NCBI RefSeq assembly: GCF_000818395.1 | Contig: NZ_JWJG01000028.1 | Location: forward strand, 2,525,195-2,589,194 | Source: Noviherbaspirillum autotrophicum | GTDB taxonomy: Bacteria > Pseudomonadota > Gammaproteobacteria > Burkholderiales > Burkholderiaceae_D | Direction of reading: 5' to 3' | DNA: 64,000 nt | Shown: piece after piece, positions 18,341 through 26,880 of the stretch | How positions within the stretch are numbered: position 1 is the stretch's first letter | Layout of the letters: each line of letters starts with the position of its first letter | Translations under genes and position numbers: made by a program | The notes under the pieces: generated by a model | What the model saw: the letters and a program-made list of their open reading frames with translations, nothing else | What the model was told of the DNA's origin: nothing | Databases searched by the model: none

Positions 18341-19938
18341 TCGGCGGCGGTCTGGCGGGCATCGTCGCGGCGCAGGAGCTGCTGTCGGCTGGCAAGAGCG
18401 TCACCTTGCTCGATCGCGATGACGAGCAAAACTTCGGCGGCCTCGCGAAGGAAAGCTTTGGCGGCATCCTGATGGTCGGCACGCCCGAACAGCGCCGCAG
18501 CGGAATTCGTGACACGCCGGATTTGGCGTTGCGCGACTGGCTTTCGTTCGGCGACTTCGGCCGCGACAAGGCTGCGGAACTATGGCCGCGCCGCTGGGCA
18601 GAGGCTTATGTGAATGATAGCCATGGCGAGATCTACTGCTGGCTCAAGGAACGCGGCGTCCGATTCTTGCCGCTGCCGCTATGGGTCGAGCGCGGGCAAT
18701 TCGGCGGCGGCAATTCGGTGCCGCGCTGGCATGTTACCTGGGGCACCGGCCACGGGCTGGCGACGCAACTGATCCGCACGCTGCTGGCGCACCCGCGGCG
18801 ACAGGCGCTGACGCTCGCGTTCCGTCATCGGGTGGACGACCTGAGCATGCAGGCCGGCCGCATCAGCGGCTGCTGCGGCGCGACCGAGGACAGCAACGAG
18901 GAATTCACTGCGCGCGCCGATACCGTGCTGGTGGCGACCGGCGGCATCAACGGCAGCATCGACCGGGTGCGCAAGCACTGGCATGCGGAATGGAATTCAC
19001 CGCCGCAGGCCATCCTCAACGGTTCGCACAAGTTCGCGGATGGCCTGCTGCATGACGCCGTGCAGTCCGCCGGCGGCAATGTCACCCACCTTGACCGCAT
19101 GTGGAACTACGCCGCGGGCGTCCATCATTGGCGGCCGCGCAAGGCCGGACATGGGCTGTCGCTGGTGCCGCCGCGATCTGCACTGTGGCTGAACTGGCGC
19201 GGGGAACGCATCGGCCCGCAGCCGCTGGTGAGCGGATTCGATACGCGCGAGCTGGTGACCCGGATCTGTCACGAGGAAAGAGCATACTCGTGGCAAATTC
19301 TCAATCAGAAAATCGCGCTTAAGGAGCTTGCCGTATCCGGCGCCGAATTCAATCCGTCCCTGCGCGACAAGAGCATCCCCGGCTTCCTGCGCGATACGCT
19401 GTTCGGCAACCGCTGGCTGGTGCGGCAAATGACCGAAAATTGCATCGATTTCGTGACCGCTTCGTCGCTGCCGGAACTGGTGGACAAGATGAATGCCTTG
19501 CAGGGCGACCGATCGGTCGACCTTGGCACCGTCAGATCGGTCGTCGAATCCTACGACGCCGAGATCGCGCGCGGGCCGGCCCTGCATAACGATGAGCAAT
19601 TGCGGCGCATCGCGCATTTGCGCCAATGGCGCGGCGACCGCATACGCACCTGCAAATTCCGCAAAATTCTCGACCCGGGCGCCATGCCGCTGATCGCGAT
19701 CCGCGAATTCATCATCAGTCGCAAGAGCCTGGGCGGCATCCAGACCGACCTCGACAGCCGCGTGCTGGACACGGCGGGCAAGCCGATTTCCGGCCTGTAT
19801 GCAGCGGGCGAAGCTGCCGGCTTTGGCGGCGGCGGCATGAATGGATTGCGCGGACTGGAAGGGACTTTCCTCGGCGGCTGTGTGTATAGTGCGCGCCGCG
19901 CCGCGCGGGCGATCGCCGGACGAATAAGTGACAAATAA
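18310..19938 (+). CDS. FAD-binding dehydrogenase (fumarate reductase/KsdD-like flavoprotein)
   Basis: 542 aa. The Rossmann FAD-binding motif is DVVIIGGGLAGIVAAQELLS at the N-terminus, with a second FAD contact near the C-terminus, GLYAAGEAAGFGGGGMNGLR. The family covers ketosteroid 1-dehydrogenases, fumarate reductases and related enzymes that introduce or reduce a C=C bond next to a carbonyl. I chose the ATG at 18310, preceded by GAGGAGGG, inside the end of the previous gene; the longer frame from 18205 lacks this. Middle gene of a three-gene operon. Substrate unknown. Confidence 0.85.
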   Translation: MRQYQSDVVIIGGGLAGIVAAQELLSAGKSVTLLDRDDEQNFGGLAKESFGGILMVGTPEQRRSGIRDTPDLALRDWLSFGDFGRDKAAELWPRRWAEAYVNDSHGEIYCWLKERGVRFLPLPLWVERGQFGGGNSVPRWHVTWGTGHGLATQLIRTLLAHPRRQALTLAFRHRVDDLSMQAGRISGCCGATEDSNEEFTARADTVLVATGGINGSIDRVRKHWHAEWNSPPQAILNGSHKFADGLLHDAVQSAGGNVTHLDRMWNYAAGVHHWRPRKAGHGLSLVPPRSALWLNWRGERIGPQPLVSGFDTRELVTRICHEERAYSWQILNQKIALKELAVSGAEFNPSLRDKSIPGFLRDTLFGNRWLVRQMTENCIDFVTASSLPELVDKMNALQGDRSVDLGTVRSVVESYDAEIARGPALHNDEQLRRIAHLRQWRGDRIRTCKFRKILDPGAMPLIAIREFIISRKSLGGIQTDLDSRVLDTAGKPISGLYAAGEAAGFGGGGMNGLRGLEGTFLGGCVYSARRAARAIAGRISDK

Positions 19939-19957
19939 TCAGACCTAGGAGACAAGC

Positions 19958-21691
19958 ATGAAGAAAACCGCAGCATGGCTGGCCGTCTATGCGATGGAAC
20001 AGCTCGGCATCAAATTCACGTTTGGCATACCCGGCGTGCACAATACCGAGCTGTACGATGAACTCAACAATTCGCAGTCCGTGACGCCGGTGCTGGTGAC
20101 GCACGAAGGCGGCGCGGCCTTCATGGCCGATGGCGTGAGTCGCGCCGCCGGCGACACGATCGGCGCGCTGGCCATCGTTCCCGCCGCAGGCTTCACCCAT
20201 GCTGCCAGCGGCATCGGCGAAGCCTTCCTGGACGGCATCCCGATGCTGATTTTTTCCGGCGGCATCCGCACCGATACCGGCAAGCGCTATCAATTGCACG
20301 AGATCGACCAGATGGAGCTGGCCAAGCCCCTGACCAAGGCGGCTTTCCGCGTGCTCCGGCATGAGGATGTGGTGCCGACCATCTTCGAGGCCTATCGCAT
20401 CGCCACCGGTGGCGAGCCGGGGCCGGTGCTGATCGAAATTCCGGTCAACCTGCAGCTGTTTCCCGGCGAAGTAGGCGAGCTGCCGCGCTGGCAGGCGCAA
20501 CCGGTACAGCAGGCGCCGGAACGTGCGGTGATCCGGCGTGCCGCCGACATGCTGCTGGGCGCGCAAAAGACCGGCCTGTTCGTCGGCTGGGGGGCGCGGG
20601 CAGCGACCGATGAACTGGTCGCCATCGCCGAGCTGCTGCAGGCGCCGGTCAGCACGACTCTTCAGGGACTGTCGACCTTCCCCGGCGACCATCCTCTGCA
20701 TGCAGGCTTCGGCTTCAGCCCGTCGGCGGTGCCGGCGGCGCGCAATGCATTCAAGGACTGCGACGCGATGCTGGCCGTCGGCACGCATTTCGGCGAGATC
20801 CCGACCGGCAGCTTCAGCGCCGTGGTGCCACGGAACCTGGTACATGTCGATATCAATCCCGATGTGTTCGATGCCAATTATCCGGGGGCGGTCAACATCG
20901 CCGGCGATGCGAAGGCTACGCTGGCGGCGCTGCTGGCTGAGTTGAAGGCGAGGGGCCCGCGCGCGGCCAATACCGAACTGCGTGCCCAGATCGCGCGCGA
21001 CAAGCGCGCCTATCGCGAGGAATGGTACGCGCACGACAGCAAGGGCAGGGTCAATCCGGCGCGCTTCTTCGATGAGCTCCGGCGCCAGATGCCGGACGAC
21101 GCCGTCACCGTGCTCGACGACGGCAACCATACCTTCCTGACAGCCGAACTGTTCCCGATCCACCCCGGCGGCAGGCTGTTGACGCCGACCGACTTCAACG
21201 CGATGGGCTACGCCGTCCCGGCTGCCATCGGCGCCAAGCTGGCGCAGCCCGACATGGAAGTATTTGCGATTGTCGGTGACGGCTGCTTCATGATGACCTG
21301 CATGGAAATCGTGACCGCCGCCGCCAACCGGCTCGGTGTCATCTATTTCGTTTTTCACGACGGCGAGCTGTCGCAGATCGCCCAGGCGCAGCAGATTCCA
21401 TACAACCGCAAGCCGTGCACGGTGCTGGCCGGTCCAAATATTGAAGGCATCGCGCTGGCGACCGGTGCGGCCTACGTTGCCATGCCGGATGAGAAGGCGA
21501 TTGCCGGCGCGATTTCCGAGGCGCGGCGCATTGCCGCCGGCGGGCGTCCGGTCATTGTCGATGTCGCGATCGATTATTCGAAGCGAACCGCCTTTACCAG
21601 CGGTACTGCCAAGTCGACGTTCAAGCGCTTCCCGCTGTCGCAGCGGGTGCGGTTCGCCGGGCGCGCGCTGATGCGCAAGGTAACCGGCTGA
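19958..21691 (+). CDS. Thiamine-pyrophosphate enzyme (acetolactate synthase/decarboxylase family)
   Basis: 577 aa with the three-domain layout of TPP enzymes: PYR domain with the activating Glu in LVTHEGGAAFMADGVSRAAG, a central domain, and a C-terminal PP domain with the Mg-TPP motif GDGCFMM. The position usually occupied by Asn-Asn or Asn-Asp downstream reads VFHDGELSQI, so the first Asn is His. AGGAGA lies seven bases before the ATG. As the last gene of the operon it would act on the 2-oxoacid made by the hydroxyacid dehydrogenase, either by decarboxylation or by carboligation. Not the main acetolactate synthase, as there is no small subunit gene. Confidence 0.85.
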   Translation: MKKTAAWLAVYAMEQLGIKFTFGIPGVHNTELYDELNNSQSVTPVLVTHEGGAAFMADGVSRAAGDTIGALAIVPAAGFTHAASGIGEAFLDGIPMLIFSGGIRTDTGKRYQLHEIDQMELAKPLTKAAFRVLRHEDVVPTIFEAYRIATGGEPGPVLIEIPVNLQLFPGEVGELPRWQAQPVQQAPERAVIRRAADMLLGAQKTGLFVGWGARAATDELVAIAELLQAPVSTTLQGLSTFPGDHPLHAGFGFSPSAVPAARNAFKDCDAMLAVGTHFGEIPTGSFSAVVPRNLVHVDINPDVFDANYPGAVNIAGDAKATLAALLAELKARGPRAANTELRAQIARDKRAYREEWYAHDSKGRVNPARFFDELRRQMPDDAVTVLDDGNHTFLTAELFPIHPGGRLLTPTDFNAMGYAVPAAIGAKLAQPDMEVFAIVGDGCFMMTCMEIVTAAANRLGVIYFVFHDGELSQIAQAQQIPYNRKPCTVLAGPNIEGIALATGAAYVAMPDEKAIAGAISEARRIAAGGRPVIVDVAIDYSKRTAFTSGTAKSTFKRFPLSQRVRFAGRALMRKVTG

Positions 21692-21715
21692 ACGCGTATC
21701 TCCGCCCAGGAGGCA

Positions 21716-23686
21716 TCAGTTTCGCGGGCGCTGGCGGTGGAATACCAAGGGGCTGTAGGGCACGGCCGACGGGGGCGGGGAGTTCAGGATGCCCGGCTTG
21801 ATGGCGCCGACGACGTGCATTTCACACGGCTTGCAGTCGAAGCGCAACGTGTAGCGCTCGTTGCCGCTGACCAGCGTCATCGGCTCGGCGCGCACCTGTC
21901 CCTGTACGCCCTGGACACCCTTGGCTTGTTTCGGACACAGGTTGAACGAGAAGCGCAGGCAGTGCTTGGTGATCATCAGCGAGACCTCGCCCGCTTCCTG
22001 GTGCGCCTCGTACGCCGCATCGATCAGCTGCACACCGTGCTTGTGATAGAAGGCGCGGGCTTTCTCGTTGTAGACATTGGCCAGGTAGGAAAGCTGCGTT
22101 TCCGGATAGGCCGGGCACGGCTGCACCGGCGCCTTGCGCGGCGGGCGCGACCAGGTTGCCAGGCGCGCCGCCTCGTGCGCTGCCACCGCGTCGCGGCGCA
22201 GCGCGTTGATGGCCGCTGCCGGCACGAACCAGGGCTGCGACAGCGACAGTTCGATTTGTGTGGCCTCGAACATCGTGTTGCCGAGCTTGCCGAGGCTGGC
22301 GCGCAGCGCGCTTTCGGCCTGCGCGGACTGTTGTGCCGGTTGCAGCGCAATCGCGGTATCGGTCGTGCTGGAGACCCCGTCTTCGTCAGTGATGGACAGA
22401 CGCAGGCCGCCGGCATGCTCGGTCAGCGTCAGCCGCAGCGCCACCCGGCGTTCTGCCGATTTCTTTTGCAGCGCCGCTTCCCACTGGTGGTCGCGGTTGC
22501 GGTGAATGACGCTGCCGACCTTCAAGCCGGGCAGGGTAGTCATTGCTTCGTTGGGAAATACGCGCCAGCGCTGGCCTTCATTGTCCTCGCCAAGCTTTTC
22601 GACGCGGTTGGCGAGGATGCCTGCTGTCTCGCGCTTGTGCATGTAATTCAGGCCGTCGCCGTTGGCCATTGGGGCATCGGTCGCCAGGTCGAAATGGTCT
22701 GTTCCGATGCGGGTGACGGTGCCGAGCGCGACACCCAGATATTTGGGCGAATCGAAGGCGCCGATGTCAGGCTGGCGGCCCTGCGCGAAGTAATCCGTGT
22801 GCCCGCGGTGGAAGTTCTTGTCCACGTTGGGCGAAAACAGCAGGCGCGTTTTTCCGCTCGACGCGCGTGAAAATTCGGGGCGGCGCTCCAGGACTGCGTC
22901 GAGCAGCTGCCGGTAGTGGCCGGTGACGTTCTTTACATAGCCGATATCCTTGTAGCGCCCCTCGATCTTGAATGAGCGGATTCCCGCGTCGATCAGTGCC
23001 TCCAGGTTGCGGCTCTGGTCGTTATCCTTCATCGACAAAAGATGCTTTTCATAGGCGACGACGCGGCCCTGACCGTCGGTAAGCGTGTAGGGCAGGCGGC
23101 AAGCCTGAGAGCAGTCGCCGCGGTTGGCACTGCGACCGGTGTCCGCATGGGAGATATAGCACTGGCCGGAAAACGCCACGCACAGGGCGCCGTGGATGAA
23201 ATATTCGAGCGGGGTATCGACTGCCGCGCGGATTGCGCGGATCTGGTCGAGGCTCAGTTCGCGTGCCAGCACCAGCTGGGAAAATCCGACCGCGCCCAGA
23301 AAGCGCGCCTTGTCCACGGTGCGGATGTCGCATTGCGTACTGGCATGCAGCTGGATCGGCGGCAGATCCATTTCGAGCAGGCCCATGTCCTGCACGATGA
23401 GCGCATCGACGCCGGCGTCGTACAACTGCCAGATCTGCTTGCGCGCGAGGTCGAGCTCGGCATCGTGCAGGATGGTATTCATCGTCACGAAGATGCGGGC
23501 GTGATACCGGTGCGCAAATTCCACCAGCCCGGCGATGTCGGTCAGCTCGTTGCTGGCATTGTGGCGCGCGCCGAATGCGGGTCCGCCGATGTAGACGGCG
23601 TCGGCTCCGTGCAGGATGGCTTCCCGGCCGATCTCGACGGTTTTGGCGGGCGATAGCAGTTCAAGCTGGTGATCGAGGAGCGACAT
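21716..23686 (-). CDS. rlhA: U32-family 23S rRNA hydroxylation protein RlhA-like (YdcP)
   Basis: 656 aa from MSLLDHQLELLSPAKTVEIG. The peptidase-U32 fold occupies the first ~330 residues, with the conserved segment ending in SGQCYISHADTGRSANRGDC and a further QACRLPY; the longer C-terminal part with DUF3656-like sequence separates it from TrhP/UbiU. E. coli RlhA is needed for 5-hydroxylation of C2501 of 23S rRNA. I took the ATG at 23686, with GGATCCTCC before it, rather than the upstream in-frame start. Convergent with the TPP enzyme gene. Confidence 0.82.
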   Translation of the reverse strand: MSLLDHQLELLSPAKTVEIGREAILHGADAVYIGGPAFGARHNASNELTDIAGLVEFAHRYHARIFVTMNTILHDAELDLARKQIWQLYDAGVDALIVQDMGLLEMDLPPIQLHASTQCDIRTVDKARFLGAVGFSQLVLARELSLDQIRAIRAAVDTPLEYFIHGALCVAFSGQCYISHADTGRSANRGDCSQACRLPYTLTDGQGRVVAYEKHLLSMKDNDQSRNLEALIDAGIRSFKIEGRYKDIGYVKNVTGHYRQLLDAVLERRPEFSRASSGKTRLLFSPNVDKNFHRGHTDYFAQGRQPDIGAFDSPKYLGVALGTVTRIGTDHFDLATDAPMANGDGLNYMHKRETAGILANRVEKLGEDNEGQRWRVFPNEAMTTLPGLKVGSVIHRNRDHQWEAALQKKSAERRVALRLTLTEHAGGLRLSITDEDGVSSTTDTAIALQPAQQSAQAESALRASLGKLGNTMFEATQIELSLSQPWFVPAAAINALRRDAVAAHEAARLATWSRPPRKAPVQPCPAYPETQLSYLANVYNEKARAFYHKHGVQLIDAAYEAHQEAGEVSLMITKHCLRFSFNLCPKQAKGVQGVQGQVRAEPMTLVSGNERYTLRFDCKPCEMHVVGAIKPGILNSPPPSAVPYSPLVFHRQRPRN

Positions 23687-23995
23687 GGAGGATCCTGTGG
23701 AGCGAAGGCGGAAATTATAGCCAAATCGAGGCGGATGACTGTGGTGCGTCAATGGCGCATTCACGTTGAGCTCAGATTCCCGCCGCGGGACACAAGTTCT
23801 CAGGCGCGGTGATTGTTTTCAAAATTACAATGCATGAGCCGCCTGCGGAGTGGATGTGATATTTTTTTGCCATTGATCATGCCCCATACGGGCAAGCGGA
23901 CTGCTACACTCCCGTTCCCTTGCAGCCCTTTCCGACCACCTTCCCGGACTGCCATATAGCATATTTGGATCGCCGGAAGAGCATTACTGCCTAGC
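23687..23995. other. Divergent intergenic region
   Basis: No gene seen. It must carry the promoters for the RlhA-like gene (minus) and the channel gene at 23996 (plus). I could not pick out convincing -35/-10 pairs. Confidence 0.5.
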
Positions 23996-24613
23996 ATGTA
24001 CAGTTTTACTACGCTGATCCAGATTATCGAGACCCTTGGGATTCTCGCGTTTGCGTTTTCCGGATTCGTCGAGGCGCGGCGCAAGGACATGGATCTCGTC
24101 GGGGTGTTTACCGTCGCGTTCATTACCGCGTTTGGCGGCGGAACGCTGCGCGATCTGCTGCTTGATCGACGCCCCTTGTTTTGGGTCGAGCATCAGGAGT
24201 ACACGCTGCTGGTGTTCATCCTGGCGATGGTCGTTACGCCATTCATGCGCCACCTCCGCTTTGCGTTTTCCGAAAAGATGCTGGTAACGGCCGATGCATT
24301 CGGCCTCGGGCTGTTCAGCGTCCTCGGCGCCTCGCTGGCCAAGGAAGCGGGCATGCCGCTATTCGTGTCCGTCATGATGGGCGTTATCACCGGAATCTTC
24401 GGCGGCGTGCTGCGCGACGTCATCTGCAACGAGATCCCGATGGTATTTCGGCGCGGGCAGTTGTATGCGACCTGTGCCTTTCTCGGCTGCTGGTGCTACC
24501 TCTTGCTCGCCAAGGTGCACGTTCCGGAGGTGTTGAGCCTTTCGGTCAGCATTCTTTTGACCGTCATCATCCGGCTGTTGGCGGTGCGATTCAACCTGCG
24601 CTTGCCGGCATAA
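23996..24613 (+). CDS. TRIC-type (UPF0126) cation channel family protein
   Basis: 205 aa integral membrane protein with about seven hydrophobic segments. The family's duplicated signature is visible twice: FGGGTLRDLLL in the first half and FGGVLRDVICNEIPMVF in the second. Bacterial homologues of trimeric intracellular cation channels; YadS/YicG types have also been linked to glycine transport. The ATG at 23996 gives the normal N-terminus MYSFTTLIQIIETLG. Confidence 0.9.
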   Translation: MYSFTTLIQIIETLGILAFAFSGFVEARRKDMDLVGVFTVAFITAFGGGTLRDLLLDRRPLFWVEHQEYTLLVFILAMVVTPFMRHLRFAFSEKMLVTADAFGLGLFSVLGASLAKEAGMPLFVSVMMGVITGIFGGVLRDVICNEIPMVFRRGQLYATCAFLGCWCYLLLAKVHVPEVLSLSVSILLTVIIRLLAVRFNLRLPA

Positions 24614-24720
24614 AGGTATTGGATACGGCCAATGCAGGCATCCGCCGCCGTGGCGATGCGCTCCCTTGCGTCTGAAGTGTTACGATGTCCTTCCGTTGTA
24701 CGTCGGTAAAGGAGAAATCG

Positions 24721-25053
24721 ATGGCCCAAGCCCATATCAAGTCCGGTGAAGTTGTCAATGTCGGTCCGCTGGGAAACCAGCTGGCCGCATCGACCACCAC
24801 AGCCTTGCTCAAGGCCGAACAGCTCGAGGTCATACGACTGGTACTTCATGCGGGCAAAACGCTGCGGGAACATCGCGCGCCGGGCGAAATCACCGTGTTG
24901 TGCATCGAGGGCAGCGTGGAATTTTCCACGCCGGCGTCAACCACCGTCCTCAACAAGGACGATTTCCTGCACCTGGACGCACAGGTGCCGCATGCCCTGA
25001 AGGCAGTGACAGATTCGTCGCTGCTCGTGACGATCTGCCTTCCCGCCAAGTAA
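24721..25053 (+). CDS. Cupin-domain protein
   Basis: 110 aa single cupin barrel. Motif 1 is partly recognisable (HREHRAPGE-type, here LREHRAPGEITVLCIEGSVEF) and motif 2 as HLDAQVPHALKAV. Small stand-alone cupins bind a metal and act as enzymes or sensors; no substrate is predictable. The start at 24721 is supported by AGGAG five to six bases upstream. A hairpin follows at 25066. Confidence 0.82.
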   Translation: MAQAHIKSGEVVNVGPLGNQLAASTTTALLKAEQLEVIRLVLHAGKTLREHRAPGEITVLCIEGSVEFSTPASTTVLNKDDFLHLDAQVPHALKAVTDSSLLVTICLPAK

Positions 25054-25065
25054 AGACAAAGCACC

Positions 25066-25092
25066 GGTGCGCTCCCTGCAAGGAAGCGCACC
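25066..25092. terminator. Probable bidirectional terminator hairpin
   Basis: Perfect 8-bp stem GGTGCGCT/AGCGCACC with additional inner CC/GG pairing, between the converging cupin and hemN genes. There is no T-run on either side, so it may act as a weak or Rho-assisted terminator. Confidence 0.5.
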
Positions 25093-25105
25093 TAGCGCGA
25101 ATTGA

Positions 25106-26494
25106 CTAGATCAGCTTGGAGTAGGTCGAGGTAGTCGGCTGGGACAGATACTTGTCGAAGGCCATGCCGATGGCGCGCACGAACAGGCGTCCCTTCGGCG
25201 TTACCCGGATCGCTTCCGGAGCGATCGTGATCAATCCTTCATCTTCATACTGCCTGAGCAGGGCGACTTCATGGGCGAAATAGGTCCAGAAGTCCACCTG
25301 GTACTGCGCTTCGATGGCCGCGATATCTAGCGGAGCGCTGCACATCAGTGCCATGATGATCTGGCGACGCATCAGATCATCGCTGCTCAGTTCAAATCCC
25401 TTTTCGATGGGCAGGCGGCCTTCCGCCAGATGCTCGTAATACGCCTTCACGGTGCGCACCGACTGGCTGTACGAATTACCGACCTTGCCGATGGCAGATA
25501 CGCCGAAGCCAATCAGGTCGCAGTCGGCGCGCGTGGTATAGCCCTGGAAATTGCGGTGCAGGCTGTTGTCGAGGCGAGCCAGGTTCAGCTCGTCATCGGG
25601 CTTGGAAAAGTGATCCAGGCCGATGTAGACGTAGCCGGCATCCAGCAGGCGGCGCGTCGACATCAGGAAAATCTGCAGGCGTGTTTCCGCCGAGGGCAAG
25701 TCGCTGGCGACGATTAGCCGCTGCGCCTTGAAACGGCTCGGCAGGTGCGCGTAGTTGTACAGCGCGATACGATCCGGGGATACCTTGATCAGGCTGTCGA
25801 GCGTGCGGCTGAAGCTCTCCAGTGTCTGTTTGGGCAAGCCATAAATCAGATCGGCATTGATGGATTGAAAGCCGGCGGCGCGGCTGGCACCGACCGCCTT
25901 TTCCACCATCTCCAGCGGCTGGATCCGGTTGACCGCCTGCTGTACGTCCGGATCGAAATCCTGCACGCCGAAACTGGTGCGGTTGAAGCCAAGTTCCGCC
26001 AGGAAGGCGAGCGTGTCGTCCCGCACGGTGCGCGGATCGATCTCGATGCCCAGTTCGGCGTCGTCGGTGAAGGTAAAGTGCTTGCGCACCATGGCCATCA
26101 GCTGGCGCAGTTCGTCCGAGTTGAAGAAGGTTGGGGTACCGCCGCCGAGGTGCAGCTGCACCGTGCGCCGGTCCGGGCCGATCCGGGACGTCACCAGTTC
26201 CATTTCCTTTTCCAGGTACTGCAGGTATTCCGTGACGCGGCTATGGTCCTGCGTGATGATCTTGTTGCAAGCACAAAAGTAGCAAAGCGATTCGCAGAAC
26301 GGCAAATGCAAATAAACGGATAAGGGCGGATTGTCGGTGCGCGTCGCGCGCTGTGCCAGATAGGTGTTGTAACTCTGCTCGGCGAAAGACGGATTGAAGC
26401 GGTCGGCGGTCGGGTAGGAAGTGTAGCGCGGCCCGGACTTGTCGAAGCGGCGGATCAGATCTTCGGGGATTTCGATATCGACGACAGAAGACAT
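25106..26494 (-). CDS. hemN: Oxygen-independent coproporphyrinogen III oxidase (radical SAM)
   Basis: 462 aa, standard HemN length. The radical-SAM cluster motif is FCESLCYFCACNK (CxxxCxxC), followed by LHLGGGTPTF and the HemN C-terminal domain. It converts coproporphyrinogen III to protoporphyrinogen IX by two SAM-dependent decarboxylations and does not need O2. The N-terminal segment with DKSGPRYTSYPTADRF is diagnostic of true HemN rather than HemW. HemN genes are often FNR-activated; I did not find a convincing FNR box upstream. Confidence 0.95.
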   Translation of the reverse strand: MSSVVDIEIPEDLIRRFDKSGPRYTSYPTADRFNPSFAEQSYNTYLAQRATRTDNPPLSVYLHLPFCESLCYFCACNKIITQDHSRVTEYLQYLEKEMELVTSRIGPDRRTVQLHLGGGTPTFFNSDELRQLMAMVRKHFTFTDDAELGIEIDPRTVRDDTLAFLAELGFNRTSFGVQDFDPDVQQAVNRIQPLEMVEKAVGASRAAGFQSINADLIYGLPKQTLESFSRTLDSLIKVSPDRIALYNYAHLPSRFKAQRLIVASDLPSAETRLQIFLMSTRRLLDAGYVYIGLDHFSKPDDELNLARLDNSLHRNFQGYTTRADCDLIGFGVSAIGKVGNSYSQSVRTVKAYYEHLAEGRLPIEKGFELSSDDLMRRQIIMALMCSAPLDIAAIEAQYQVDFWTYFAHEVALLRQYEDEGLITIAPEAIRVTPKGRLFVRAIGMAFDKYLSQPTTSTYSKLI

Positions 26495-26880
26495 GGTAAA
26501 ACGTCCTGATAAAAGTTGAGGGGCCGAACTTGTTTCTTTCGGACAGAAGTACGGGCGATGAGTTCAGCCATCGGCCGGGTAGCTTCATCGCCAGAAACAA
26601 GGGCGGAACATTGGCAGGCTTCAATTGGTTGCTCAACTTGTCACGGCTAAGAGCCGGAATTGGAAAACTTGCTGGCAACAATTACTGCAAATGTGACACA
26701 AGGTAATGTTATTACGGATACACAAAAAAGGCATCTTACAAAAGAAGCCAGACACTCATGTCGATGACGGAAGGGCGCCCGGGCGTCATTTTCCCTCTAT
26801 CTGGCATTTCTTCGTGGAGGTCAACGCTAAGGGCGTTCCTGCATGCGACACTGGCGAATAGTTCTTTCCCGTTGATGTCG
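26495..26880. other. Divergent intergenic region upstream of hemN
   Basis: No gene recognised. The frame of the following gene stays open back to 26758, but the conserved N-terminus begins at 26881. It contains an AT-rich stretch (about 26690-26750) that could hold promoters for both sides. Confidence 0.45.

Noticed and set aside
19715-21358. 547-codon minus frame opposite the FAD and TPP enzyme genes.
   Set aside because: Shadow of two well-supported genes; no family resemblance.
21737-22870. 377-codon plus frame opposite rlhA.
   Set aside because: Shadow; sequence is low-complexity Arg/Ala/Gln.
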